Position numbers and translations under genes: made by a program. Shown piece by piece: positions 25,644 to 34,024 of a stretch of 48,986 bases of DNA (the first letter of the stretch is position 1; each line of letters begins with the position of its first letter). The notes below the pieces were generated by a model. The model saw only the letters and a list, made by a program, of their open reading frames with translations. It did not search any database and was not told the DNA's origin. The stretch is from Nitrospirota bacterium (GTDB taxonomy: Bacteria > Nitrospirota > 9FT-COMBO-42-15 > HDB-SIOI813). The DNA is taken from positions 1-48,986 of the forward strand of contig JADLDG010000044.1 of NCBI GenBank assembly GCA_020846775.1. Direction: 5' to 3'.

Positions 25644-26611
25644 GTTCTTTCCCCGCTTTTCCCGGCCTTATCCCACTGAAGATAAAACATAAGCCCCGCA
25701 TTGACAGCATTCTTACCAGTCAAAATACCATGCTTTCCGCCTATTCGTTTGTTGCCCATTATATCTGGCGTGATCACTTCAATTTTCATTGGGGAATAAT
25801 AGATGGTTATTTCTGTTTGTTCGCACAGTATGATGACTATGTCTACATGCCTGTTCCTCCGGTATCACTTGAAAAAAATATTTCAAATCCTTCTGCACTC
25901 CCTTTTTCTAAAGGTGGGATTAAGGAGGTTCCATCTTCAGCTATCATAAATGAAGTATTCAATATTATGGATAAGATAAATAACAATAAGGCTGTCTCCC
26001 GCATTGAAAATATTGACGAGTCCTGGATAGATTCTTTCGTTGCTGCAGGATATAAGATTAAACCGGGTGAGCCTGAGTATGTCTATCTGCGTAAAGACCT
26101 TGCCACAATAAAAGGTGATCCCTATAAATCAAAGAGGGTCATGTGCAATTATTTTGAGAAACATTACAGATACAGTTATGAGCCTATTGAATCGGGACAT
26201 GCCGTCCAATGTATTGAACTCTTTAATTTGTGGAGGCAAATTAGAGCTAAAAAGGTGAGTGATTCCTTTTTTAATGCCATTCTTGAAGACTCCTTTCGGG
26301 TACACATAGAGGCCATAAATAATTATGAAACACTTGAGTTATCAGGCCGGGTTGTCATAATTGATAATAAGGTGGAGGGTTATATCTTCGGGTTTGAAAG
26401 GAATAAGGATCTCTTATATGCCTTGTTAGAAGTGACGAATCCCTGCATTAAGGGACTGGCACAATTTATTTTCAGGGAATTCTGTAGAGAAAAGGACGGA
26501 TATAGATACATTAATACAATGGGCGACTCAGGACTTGAGAATCTACGGACAGTCAAACAATCTTACAGACCCGTCTGTCTGGCACAAGCATTCACGGCAT
26601 ACATGGATTAG
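25640..26611 (+). CDS. DUF2156 protein (phosphatidylglycerol lysyltransferase C-terminal-like)
   Basis: The 323-residue protein starts with a TTG that overlaps the previous stop codon. It resembles the GNAT-like DUF2156/LPG_synthase C-terminal domain: an early FVAHYIWRDHF block, WIDSFVAAGYK in the middle, and GLAQFIFREFC with INTMGDSGLENLRTVKQSY at the end. Related domains in MprF transfer aminoacyl groups from tRNA to lipids; the substrate here is unknown. Residues about 84-98 (ALPFSKGGIKEVPSS) are encoded by a REP-like element and were probably added late. Confidence 0.8.
   Translation: MSSFPAFPGLIPLKIKHKPRIDSILTSQNTMLSAYSFVAHYIWRDHFNFHWGIIDGYFCLFAQYDDYVYMPVPPVSLEKNISNPSALPFSKGGIKEVPSSAIINEVFNIMDKINNNKAVSRIENIDESWIDSFVAAGYKIKPGEPEYVYLRKDLATIKGDPYKSKRVMCNYFEKHYRYSYEPIESGHAVQCIELFNLWRQIRAKKVSDSFFNAILEDSFRVHIEAINNYETLELSGRVVIIDNKVEGYIFGFERNKDLLYALLEVTNPCIKGLAQFIFREFCREKDGYRYINTMGDSGLENLRTVKQSYRPVCLAQAFTAYMD
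25898..25931 (+). repeat. REP-like element inside the DUF2156 coding sequence
   Basis: The stretch CTCCCTTTTTCTAAAGG followed by TGGGATTAAGGAGGTT belongs to the same palindromic family as the intergenic copy at 28194-28225 (CCCCCTTTGAAAAAG, then AAGGGTTAAGGGCATTT). The frame is kept open through it and it encodes LPFSKGGIKEV. This resembles known cases of palindromic elements that insert in phase into genes. Confidence 0.65.
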
Positions 26612-26662
26612 CGTAACAGCCTGGTGAAGGGTGGTGAAATGTCAACCTGAACCTTGTCAGGG

Positions 26663-27034
26663 TTATCTTTTTTTCTTCTTGCCTGATGCCAGAATCAGAA
26701 AATTTTTTATACAATTTTTATAATCTTCATTATCAATCTTCCGCAAATATTCGATAAATTCCCGTTCTTCGGGAGAAATATACCTTTCAGATTCTTTTAC
26801 CTGAATTCTATCATCTGCCTTCTCCTCAAAAAGAAATGAAATAGGGATATCAAGGGCGTTTGATAATGCCTGGAGTCTGTCTGTGTTGAGATTACTTTTC
26901 CCGCCTTCATATCGCTGAAGCTGTTGATAAGTAACGCCTATAGACTCAGCCAGCTTTTCCTGAGTCCACCCTAATTCTATCCTCCGTCCTCTGATCCTTA
27001 TGCCAATGAATTTCTTGTCTTTTATTTGGTACAT
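26663..27034 (-). CDS. XRE-family helix-turn-helix regulator
   Basis: The 123-residue protein has a Cro/CI-type HTH (about residues 11-68) with WTQEKLAESIGVTYQQLQRY and ISFLFEE at the domain end. A C-terminal segment of about 50 residues is charged (SPEEREFIEYLRKI) and ends in a Lys-rich tail. The layout is like small SinR/phage-type repressors without a peptidase domain. It is divergent from a second XRE gene at 27183, with 148 nt between them, so either may bind the shared region. Confidence 0.9.
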   Translation of the reverse strand: MYQIKDKKFIGIRIRGRRIELGWTQEKLAESIGVTYQQLQRYEGGKSNLNTDRLQALSNALDIPISFLFEEKADDRIQVKESERYISPEEREFIEYLRKIDNEDYKNCIKNFLILASGKKKKR

Positions 27035-27141
27035 GCAGACATCCTCTTAACTCCCTTTATGACAACATTCCTGAGTCATCAGAGTAAAACGATAATAGTG
27101 AGAGAAATAAATGTCTACAACATATGACGTGCATCAAGGCA

Positions 27142-27171
27142 TTGACAAGCACCAAACAAATGATGTATAGA
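27142..27171 (+). promoter_or_regulatory. Candidate promoter for the rightward XRE gene
   Basis: TTGACA (27142-27147), an 18-nt spacer and TATAGA (27166-27171) point rightward. Transcription would start at about 27178, and the ATG is at 27183. No ribosome-binding site lies between them, so the mRNA is probably leaderless. Confidence 0.65.
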
Positions 27172-27182
27172 TTCTAATTGCA

Positions 27183-27506
27183 ATGCATGAAAAGACCCTG
27201 ATATTAAATCGCTTTGGAAAACAGCTGCAAAGATACAGGAAACAGCTGCTGTTATCCCGTGAGGACCTGGGGATAAAAACTGGATTAACTGTTAAGGATA
27301 TAGAAGACCTGGAGAGAGGGATTGGAGACCCTTCATTAAGTATTATTTACCTTCTTGCCGAAGCCATAAAAATTGAACCTGCAGAACTTCTCCTGGTTCA
27401 CTCTGGATATGATGAAGAATATTTCGCTTACCGCTTTCATCTAATGCAGCTTGTGAACAAAATGACCAAAAAGGAACTGAAAAAGGTTATCGCATCTTTA
27501 AATTAA
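27183..27506 (+). CDS. Second, small XRE-family helix-turn-helix regulator
   Basis: The 107-residue protein has an XRE-type HTH at about residues 10-70 (RKQLLLSREDLGIKTGLTVK, then LERGIGDPSLSIIYLLAEA). A short helical tail (VNKMTKKELKKVIASL) follows. It is divergent from the XRE gene ending at 26663. Its 3' end overlaps the phoU stop by 4 nt on the opposite strand. The promoter at 27142-27171 lies almost against the start codon. Confidence 0.88.
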   Translation: MHEKTLILNRFGKQLQRYRKQLLLSREDLGIKTGLTVKDIEDLERGIGDPSLSIIYLLAEAIKIEPAELLLVHSGYDEEYFAYRFHLMQLVNKMTKKELKKVIASLN

Positions 27507-28168
27507 TATTTTGAAATGTTCATCTCCTCCATCTTGCCGGTTACCATAAAAACCACGCGTTCAGCAATATTGGTGACCCGGTCTGCAATCCTCTCAAGAT
27601 TATGGGCAGCCCAGATCATATACGTTGCGCCCTGAATAGTCCTCGGGTTTTCTATCATTATAAGAAGTAATTCCCTGTATGTCTGATCATAAAGGGCATC
27701 AACCTCATCATCGTCATAACATACCTGTCTGGCTGCCTCTAAATCCCTGTTAAGAAAAGCCTTCATGCACCTGTCAAGCATGGATAGTCCGAGCTCGCTC
27801 ATCTTCGGTATGTCTCTAAGCGGTTTTACCAAAGGCTCGTCTCCAATTGAAATATTTATCTTGGCTATTCCCTCCGCATGGTCGCCGATACGTTCCAGGT
27901 CAGTGATGATATTTATAACTGCCGCAAGGACCCTGAGGTCTACTGCCATTGGTTGTTGAGTTGCAATAAGTAGGAGACATTTTTCTTCAATATCAAATCT
28001 CTTCCTGTTTATAAGATTGTCATCATCTATGATCCTTTTCGAGGTCTCAAAATCTCTGTGCTTTAAAGCCTCCATAGAGTCTTTCAAGGCCTTGCCGACC
28101 ATTCCTGCCATCTTCATAACATCATCCTGTACATCCTTTAATGACCTGTGGTACGCCTCCCGTGTCAT
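27503..28168 (-). CDS. phoU: PhoU, phosphate-signalling regulator
   Basis: The 221-residue all-helical protein has two PhoU three-helix repeats. Recognisable motifs are VIDDDNLINRKRFDIEEKCL and DLRVLAAVINIITDLERIGDHA in the first, with YMIWAAHNLERIADRVTNIAERV in the second. PhoU links the Pst transporter to the PhoR kinase and limits phosphate uptake. It ends the porin-pstS-pstC-pstA-pstB-phoU operon. No phoB/phoR pair is in the window. Confidence 0.96.
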   Translation of the reverse strand: MTREAYHRSLKDVQDDVMKMAGMVGKALKDSMEALKHRDFETSKRIIDDDNLINRKRFDIEEKCLLLIATQQPMAVDLRVLAAVINIITDLERIGDHAEGIAKINISIGDEPLVKPLRDIPKMSELGLSMLDRCMKAFLNRDLEAARQVCYDDDEVDALYDQTYRELLLIMIENPRTIQGATYMIWAAHNLERIADRVTNIAERVVFMVTGKMEEMNISKY

Positions 28169-28193
28169 GTTTGCCTCCAGTTAATTCCGCCTA

Positions 28194-28225
28194 CCCCCTT
28201 TGAAAAAGAAGGGTTAAGGGCATTT
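28194..28225. repeat. REP-like element between pstB and phoU
   Basis: CCCCCTTTGAAAAAGAAGGG followed by TTAAGGGCATTT forms an imperfect hairpin (CCCTT/AAGGG). It belongs to a palindrome family widespread in environmental Gram-negatives. It reaches the pstB stop codon (28224-28226). A related copy lies inside the gene at 25640-26611. Confidence 0.65.
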
Positions 28226-28973
28226 ATCCAAATCTTCCGGTAATATAATCTTCCGTCATTCTGTTCGTCGGTGCTGTAAATATATGTTTTGTTATATCAA
28301 ACTCTATCAACTCGCCCATCATAAAAAAACCTGTCATGTCTGAGACACGAGCTGCCTGTTGCATGTTGTGCGTTACTATGACAACTGTATAATACTGTTT
28401 GAGCTCTGTTATCAGGTCCTCTACCTTAGCTGTTGCAATGGGGTCAAGCGCTGAACATGGTTCATCAAACAAAATCACTTCGGGCTCTGTGGCTATTGCC
28501 CGGGCAATACACAACCGCTGCTGCTGGCCACCCGACAGTGCAAGAGCACTTGCATTAAGCCTGTCTTTTACCTCATCCCAGAGTGCTGCCTTATTCAGGC
28601 TCTCTTCCACAACCTTGTCAATGATGCTCTTCTTCCTTATGCCCTGAATCCGCAGTCCGTAGGATACATTATCATAAATGCTCTTCGGAAAGGGATTGGG
28701 CTTCTGAAATACCATCCCTATGCGTCTTCTGAGTTCTGTAATATCCAAACCCCTCGAATATATATTTGTTCCATTATATAGCATCTCACCACTCACACGG
28801 AACATAGGCACCAGGTCATTCATCCTGTTAAGGCACCTGATGAATGTACTCTTTCCGCATCCTGAAGGTCCAATAATGGCGGTAACAGACTTGGCAGGTA
28901 TATCAATATTTACATTCTTTAATGCCTGTTTTTCGCCATACCAGGCATTAACTTCTTTAACTTTAAAGGCCAT
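28224..28973 (-). CDS. pstB: PstB, phosphate ABC transporter ATPase
   Basis: The 249-residue protein has Walker [10 protein letters not shown] (35-43), the ABC signature LSGGQQQR, Walker B VILFDEP and the TPN-type ending ([16 protein letters not shown]) characteristic of PstB. It powers phosphate import through PstC/PstA on the cytoplasmic side. It is full length for the family. Confidence 0.97.
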   Translation of the reverse strand: MAFKVKEVNAWYGEKQALKNVNIDIPAKSVTAIIGPSGCGKSTFIRCLNRMNDLVPMFRVSGEMLYNGTNIYSRGLDITELRRRIGMVFQKPNPFPKSIYDNVSYGLRIQGIRKKSIIDKVVEESLNKAALWDEVKDRLNASALALSGGQQQRLCIARAIATEPEVILFDEPCSALDPIATAKVEDLITELKQYYTVVIVTHNMQQAARVSDMTGFFMMGELIEFDITKHIFTAPTNRMTEDYITGRFG

Positions 28974-29014
28974 AAGCTATTACTCCATAATTACTGATAA
29001 AACCCATCAGAAAT

Positions 29015-29911
29015 TTACCATCTTATCTTCTTTGAATACTTATGTCTGATCCAGACCGCAATTGCATTCATAAGAAAGGTTATTATCAAAAGTACAATAA
29101 TGCCAGCCGCTGCATCTGCAAAGAAGCCCTTTTGCGGCCTTGATACCCAGTTGAATATCTGAATAGGCAGCACTGTAAAAGGATCAAATAGGCCCTGAAA
29201 ACTTATAAAAGGAAATTCAGAAGATATGGGGCTTGTTGGTAAGAATGCCACATAAGTCAGCGCCCCGATCGTAATGAGGGGGGCCGTCTCGCCAACTGCC
29301 CTTGACATGGCAAGTATAATACCTGTCATAATACCCGGCATGGCAGCAGGCAATACCTGATGTCTAATTGTCTGCCACTTTGTGGCCCCGAGTGCATAAG
29401 ATGCCTCTCTTATCGAGAACGGAATCGCCCTTAAGGCCTCGCGGGTGGATAGAATAACTATTGGCAGCACGAGTATGGCAAGGGTTGCCGCTCCGGAAAT
29501 AACACTCCGCTCAAGAGACATAACCCTGACAAAAAGACCAAGTCCCAACAACCCGTATATAATGGAAGGTACGCCGGCTAAATTTGCAATGTTTATCTCG
29601 ATCAGGTTTGTAAGCCAGTTCTTTTTGCCATACTCCTCCAGATGTACAGCCGCCATGATACCCAGTGGAATAGCGAGAAGGGCCGTTATCACCATAATCC
29701 AGACAGTGCCAATCCATGCAGAAAGTATTCCTGCAGCCTCAGGCTTTCTGGAAGGGTAATTTGCAAAAAACTGCCAGCCAAGCCTTCCGGCTCCATCAAG
29801 CAGAATGTCGACGATAAGCACCACGAGAATTGCCAGCCCGATCAGGGTAGCAGCAAATCCTAAGACATAGAAGGAACTGTCAAACCACTTACTTAAGGTC
29901 TTTCTATTCAT
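29015..29911 (-). CDS. pstA: PstA, phosphate ABC transporter permease
   Basis: The 298-residue protein has about six membrane helices. The permease EAA-type loop (REASYALGATKWQTIRHQVLPAA) contacts PstB. The motif SRAVGETAPLITIGA is characteristic of PstA. It forms the channel with PstC. It lies 14 nt after pstC. Confidence 0.96.
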   Translation of the reverse strand: MNRKTLSKWFDSSFYVLGFAATLIGLAILVVLIVDILLDGAGRLGWQFFANYPSRKPEAAGILSAWIGTVWIMVITALLAIPLGIMAAVHLEEYGKKNWLTNLIEINIANLAGVPSIIYGLLGLGLFVRVMSLERSVISGAATLAILVLPIVILSTREALRAIPFSIREASYALGATKWQTIRHQVLPAAMPGIMTGIILAMSRAVGETAPLITIGALTYVAFLPTSPISSEFPFISFQGLFDPFTVLPIQIFNWVSRPQKGFFADAAAGIIVLLIITFLMNAIAVWIRHKYSKKIRW

Positions 29912-29925
29912 GTATCTTTAATACC

Positions 29926-30813
29926 CTAATACTCCTCTCGAAATCTCTTTCTAAACCAATAGCTTACCATATTCAATCCAAACGTTACTACAAAAAGACT
30001 TATGCCGACTGCAAAAATAGTCCTATACTCAATCGTACCTGTCGGGGTATCACCGAGGCTTACCTGCACAATATATGCAGTTACAGTCTCGACTGGAACA
30101 AACGGGTTCATAGTGAGCCTGGGCTGTTGACCTGCCGCTATAGCGACTATCATTGTTTCTCCCACTGCCCTCGATATACCAAGTATGAAGGAGGCTGCAA
30201 TACCTGAAAATGCAGCAGGAACAACTACGCGTACAGCTACCTGCAGCCTTGTTGAACCGAGTGCATAGGCACCTTCCCTGAGTCCCATCGGTACGGCATG
30301 CATTGCGTCCTCGCTCAGTGACGAGATGATTGGAATTATCATTATCCCCATAACAATCCCGGGACTCAGCGCATTGAAGCCGGATAAATTCGGGAAAATC
30401 TTCTGAAGTGCAGGAGTTACCAGGAGAAGGGCAAAGTATCCATAGACTACTGTGGGGACAGCAGCGAGTATTTCCAGAGCTGGTTTAACAACGGTCCGTA
30501 CCCTGACAGAAGCATATTCGCTTAGATAAATTGAACTGGTCAGGCCGATAGGAATGGCTACTATGATTGCAATTAATGTTGTAAGCAGCGTACCGGCAAA
30601 CAATGGCAGTATACCAAAGTGCTTTTCAGCGAACAATGGAGTCCATTGAGTATCAGTTAGAAATTCTATAATCGAAACTTCCTTGAAAAACTCGAAGGTT
30701 TCAAATAACAGGACTGCAATAATTCCCGCAGTAATAAAAATAGAAAAGAGTGCGCTCAACAGCAGCATTCTCTCTATAAGTCTTTCTTTTATTCTCCTGA
30801 TTTTCTTGGACAT
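29926..30813 (-). CDS. pstC: PstC, phosphate ABC transporter permease
   Basis: The 295-residue protein has about six membrane helices. The cytoplasmic loop [20 protein letters not shown] and the motif [16 protein letters not shown] are typical of PstC. It pairs with PstA and receives phosphate from PstS. It starts 15 nt after pstS ends. Confidence 0.96.
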   Translation of the reverse strand: MSKKIRRIKERLIERMLLLSALFSIFITAGIIAVLLFETFEFFKEVSIIEFLTDTQWTPLFAEKHFGILPLFAGTLLTTLIAIIVAIPIGLTSSIYLSEYASVRVRTVVKPALEILAAVPTVVYGYFALLLVTPALQKIFPNLSGFNALSPGIVMGIMIIPIISSLSEDAMHAVPMGLREGAYALGSTRLQVAVRVVVPAAFSGIAASFILGISRAVGETMIVAIAAGQQPRLTMNPFVPVETVTAYIVQVSLGDTPTGTIEYRTIFAVGISLFVVTFGLNMVSYWFRKRFREEY

Positions 30814-30828
30814 GAAGATGCTCTCAGA

Positions 30829-31827
30829 TTATTCCTTTTGCAAAAGCTCCTCAATCTTTACTCCCACCTGAGAGCCGTGACCTCCAAATATTGAGCCGGT
30901 CTTGCGAGCTGCATACCGTTTTAAAGCAAGGTCATATGCCATGTCAGGAAGAGCAATGTATCCGACCTCCTTAGTAAGGTCGGCGGCATTCTTCAGGTAA
31001 AACTCTACGAATCTCTTTACTTCAGGCCTGTCAGACGACTTCCTGTTTACATATATGAACAGTGGTCTTGATAATGGCTGATATGAACTCTCAGTTACAT
31101 TCTCATATGTTGGGAGGACAGGTCCTTTGCCATTTGAAGCGTTCCCGTCGTCAACCGGTGCAAGCTTCAGTCTCTCCTTATTGTTCTCATAGTATGCCAC
31201 ACCGGCAAATCCCAGTGCAAGGACATCTGTAGCTATTCCCTGAACAAGGATGTTATCATCTTCGCTCGATGTATAATCGCCACGGCTTGAATGTTCCTTT
31301 CCAACTATAGCCTCTGTAAAATAATCATATGTCCCTGAGTCTACGCCGGCTCCGTAAAGATGGATCTCCTTTTTTGGCCAGCCGCTGCGTATCTGATTCC
31401 ATTTAGTGATCTTTCTCTGTGCAGCCGGCTCCCATAACTTTTTTAATTCTGAAACTGTAATATAGTCAACCCAGGTATTTCCCGGATTTATCATTATGGC
31501 AATTCCATCATAAGCAATAGGTAACTCTAAGTATTCAATCCCGTTTTTCTTACAGAGACTGACCTCAGAAGGTTTGATTGGCCGTGAGGCATCAGCAATA
31601 TCAGTTTCATTATTACACAACTTCTTGAAACCACCGCCAGTGCCTGATATTCCAACAGTAACCCTTGTCTTTCCTCTCTCTGCCCCCTGAAACTCCTCTG
31701 CTACCGCCTCAGTAATAGGGTAGACAGTGGATGACCCGTCTACCTTTACAGTTGCAGCAGGATATGCATCTGAAGTTATTGATATGACAAAGAGTATTAA
31801 ACCCAAACATGGAATTATACGTTTCAT
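30829..31827 (-). CDS. pstS: PstS, periplasmic phosphate-binding protein
   Basis: I place the start at the ATG at 31827, which has a GGAGG site 4-5 nt upstream and begins a signal peptide ([18 protein letters not shown], cleavage near AYPA). A far upstream ATG at 31866 would add 13 charged residues. The mature domain has the phosphate-loop motifs DGSSTVYPI and [11 protein letters not shown], and the later DSGTYDYF and SRPLFIYVN. It captures phosphate in the periplasm and passes it to PstCA. It follows a phosphate-porin gene with a 72-nt gap. Confidence 0.96.
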   Translation of the reverse strand: MKRIIPCLGLILFVISITSDAYPAATVKVDGSSTVYPITEAVAEEFQGAERGKTRVTVGISGTGGGFKKLCNNETDIADASRPIKPSEVSLCKKNGIEYLELPIAYDGIAIMINPGNTWVDYITVSELKKLWEPAAQRKITKWNQIRSGWPKKEIHLYGAGVDSGTYDYFTEAIVGKEHSSRGDYTSSEDDNILVQGIATDVLALGFAGVAYYENNKERLKLAPVDDGNASNGKGPVLPTYENVTESSYQPLSRPLFIYVNRKSSDRPEVKRFVEFYLKNAADLTKEVGYIALPDMAYDLALKRYAARKTGSIFGGHGSQVGVKIEELLQKE

Positions 31828-31899
31828 GTTACCTCCGGTTTGTTCAAAACCCTGATTCTCAGACATATATTACAGGATTGTGGACTAAATGTTAAGCAC

Positions 31900-33096
31900 C
31901 TAGAAATAGAGTTGTGCCTGAAGCTGATATGTGTCTTTAGTATCAGCTTTGGCGAGGACTCCGCTGGCACTGCTGTCAAACTTTGTACTGACACGATTTA
32001 ACCCTATCTTCATACTGTGACCTTTTAAATACCAGTTGACTCCTACAGTAGTAGTCTTTTCCTGTTTATTATCACTATTTGAGTCCTGGTCATAAACTTC
32101 ATATCTTGCCACAGGTTCTAAGTCAATCCCCTGAATAAAATATCCAGCCTGCAGGTACCAGCCATTCGGCTCTTTTGCAGGTTTAGCTGGATCAGTAGAT
32201 TCTTCCTTCCATCTGTTATACTCTACCTGTCCAGTAAAGCCTCCCCAGTGTCCCGATATATCCAGACCTGTAAGGGTCCTTTCCTCTTCACAGGCAGTTG
32301 TCTGATACTCAATCCTTTTTTGGGTGGCATAGTTTGCTCCAAGGGTAAGGTGTTTTCCTTTGCCGAGGTGTGCATCGCTCTGACTTGCCTCTGTCCAGCC
32401 GGGTGGAGAGACCTCAATCCTTGCAACATACAACGGATCCGATTTATGAACAACAGTACTGGTCGCTATTGGGGTGTTTGGCTCCCACCCATCGCCAATG
32501 GCTATGTTATAAGTAAACAGACCTTCTGCAATCTTGCCGGAAAACATAAGATTAGACTGGTAATAGTCATCAAAGAGTTTTTTTGCAGCCTCAGTTGAAA
32601 CCGGCCTTTCAACAATCAGTTGTTTTGATGAAGACGATAATGAGACCCTTGAGTATGGAAGTTTTGCCTTGCCAAACCTCACTCCAAAAGCATCGTCAAA
32701 CTTGTAATCAATATTTGCGATCTGTATCTTAACCTCATTAGTCGGTGAACCGCTCGATGCGAACTTCCCATTCTTATCTGCCTCAAAGACCAGGCTGTAC
32801 TTTAATTCCTTCACCATATTGCCGCCGATCTCAAGACGGAGCCTTCTAAGATAGCTGTCCATTTCAGACTCATATGAAGTCCCTGCTTCATTTTTTATCA
32901 GGTCACCCATGTCTATTCTGGGCTGCATGCGGACTCTGATACCAATATCCGTGTCGTTGCTGATCTTTACTTTTAATCCCTTTGTCTCATCACCCATACT
33001 GAAATCCCGGGCAAATGCTGCTGTTGTCAGCGATAAAATCGCTACAGGTACTATTAGTAGTTTTGTTAATTTACTCATCTTTCTATGTTCCTCCAT
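31900..33096 (-). CDS. Phosphate-selective porin (OprO/OprP family)
   Basis: I choose the ATG at 33096 because AAAGGAGGTGA lies 4 nt upstream; an ATG at 33126 is upstream of that site. The 398-residue product has a signal peptide (hydrophobic core near LLIVPVAILSLTTAAFA) and an outer-membrane barrel of the phosphate-selective porin O/P type. It shows alternating strands, YLRRLRLEIGG near the N-terminus, and ends in LQAQLYF with a terminal Phe. It would let phosphate into the periplasm for PstS. Being first in the pst operon, it is probably induced by phosphate starvation. Confidence 0.9.
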   Translation of the reverse strand: MEEHRKMSKLTKLLIVPVAILSLTTAAFARDFSMGDETKGLKVKISNDTDIGIRVRMQPRIDMGDLIKNEAGTSYESEMDSYLRRLRLEIGGNMVKELKYSLVFEADKNGKFASSGSPTNEVKIQIANIDYKFDDAFGVRFGKAKLPYSRVSLSSSSKQLIVERPVSTEAAKKLFDDYYQSNLMFSGKIAEGLFTYNIAIGDGWEPNTPIATSTVVHKSDPLYVARIEVSPPGWTEASQSDAHLGKGKHLTLGANYATQKRIEYQTTACEEERTLTGLDISGHWGGFTGQVEYNRWKEESTDPAKPAKEPNGWYLQAGYFIQGIDLEPVARYEVYDQDSNSDNKQEKTTTVGVNWYLKGHSMKIGLNRVSTKFDSSASGVLAKADTKDTYQLQAQLYF

Positions 33097-33424
33097 TTCC
33101 TCACCTCCTTTCATCCTGTGAGGCATTCTATCCTGTGACTGTTACCGGATTACGACAGCAATATTAAGATTGGGTTACGAACTACAGATAGCTTTCCAGA
33201 GTAAGGCAAAAAAGGAGTAATGGATATCGTTCGTAAAGGTTGCTCAGGGAGTACTGTCGGTCCAAAGAACAAAAAAAATTCAGAATGCCTGTTTGACAGT
33301 TTAGGCCTGAGGTGATAGCATTCTGGCCTGGAAGAATGGTTTAAGTGGCAGCTGTTTGAATTAAGCCCCCGTCAATAGTGGGGAATTGCGGAGCAGGCTG
33401 CCGGAAAGTGAGGGACAAAATATC
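33097..33424. other. Intergenic region between the phosphate operon and mgsA
   Basis: This divergent spacer should carry promoters for the leftward phosphate operon and for mgsA. Near 33139-33179 there are three GTTAC/ATTAC-type words (plus strand), but their spacing does not fit the 11-bp Pho box, so I do not call one. A run of A (33270-33278) and AT-rich words are present. No open frame was convincing. Confidence 0.4.
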
Positions 33425-33949
33425 ATGAAAAACAGAAAAATCGTTATGATGCAGAATAAGAAGATCGCCCTTGTGGCCCATGACAACAAGAAGGCCGATC
33501 TGCTGGAATGGGCAAGGTTCAACCGTGATCTGCTGGCCCATCACGAGGTGTATGCGACCGGTACAACCGGCGCTACCCTCGAGCGTGAACTGGGTTTTGA
33601 TATCAACCGCCTCCAAAGCGGACCGCTGGGTGGAGATCAGCAAATAGGCGCCAAGATCGTCACCAACGAGATTGATTTTCTGATCTTCTTCTGGGACCCT
33701 CTTGAACCCATGCCGCATGATCCGGATGTTAAAGCGTTGCTGCGCATGGCGGTGGTTTGGAACATACCGATTGCATGCAACCGGACATCAGCTGATTTCA
33801 TGATATCCTCTCCACTGATGGAAGGCGAGTACAATCGCCTGGTGCCCGATTATGATGAATATCGCACAAGAAAAATAGAATGGGGCGGCAGCCCGGCTCA
33901 GGGCTCACCAGCGCCCCCCAACCTTGACACATCAGGAAAATCCGAGTAA
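33425..33949 (+). CDS. mgsA: Methylglyoxal synthase
   Basis: I chose the ATG at 33425 (174 residues); an ATG at 33449 is a possible alternative. The motifs KKIALVAHD, ATGTTGATL (phosphate binding), SGPLGGDQQIGA (catalytic Asp) and FFWDPLEPMPHDPDVKALLR are diagnostic. The enzyme converts dihydroxyacetone phosphate to methylglyoxal and phosphate. Its place beside the phosphate operon is suggestive, because phosphate inhibits this enzyme and methylglyoxal synthesis releases phosphate when supply is low. The Gly/Pro-rich C-terminal 25 residues are extra compared with short members. Confidence 0.95.
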   Translation: MKNRKIVMMQNKKIALVAHDNKKADLLEWARFNRDLLAHHEVYATGTTGATLERELGFDINRLQSGPLGGDQQIGAKIVTNEIDFLIFFWDPLEPMPHDPDVKALLRMAVVWNIPIACNRTSADFMISSPLMEGEYNRLVPDYDEYRTRKIEWGGSPAQGSPAPPNLDTSGKSE

Positions 33950-33969
33950 GTACAACAGCACAACAGCAG

Positions 33970-34018
33970 GGTCGGACCGCGCTAACCAATAAAATATTAT
34001 TCAAAACGCGGTCCGACC
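33970..34018. terminator. Strong inverted repeat between convergent genes
   Basis: GGTCGGACCGCG (33970-33981) is the perfect reverse complement of CGCGGTCCGACC (34007-34018), with a 25-nt AT-rich loop. It lies between the convergent mgsA and cytochrome peroxidase genes, ending 7 nt before the latter's stop. It could act as a bidirectional terminator, though there is no T-run, or be a mobile REP-type palindrome. The 12-bp GC-rich arms contrast with the neighbourhood. Confidence 0.6.
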
Positions 34019-34024
34019 TTACAA

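Noticed and set aside
33130-33180. Pho box upstream of the phosphate operon
   Set aside because: GTTAC/ATTAC words are present but their spacing does not match the 11-bp direct repeat of PhoB sites; PhoB's recognition sequence in this lineage is unknown.
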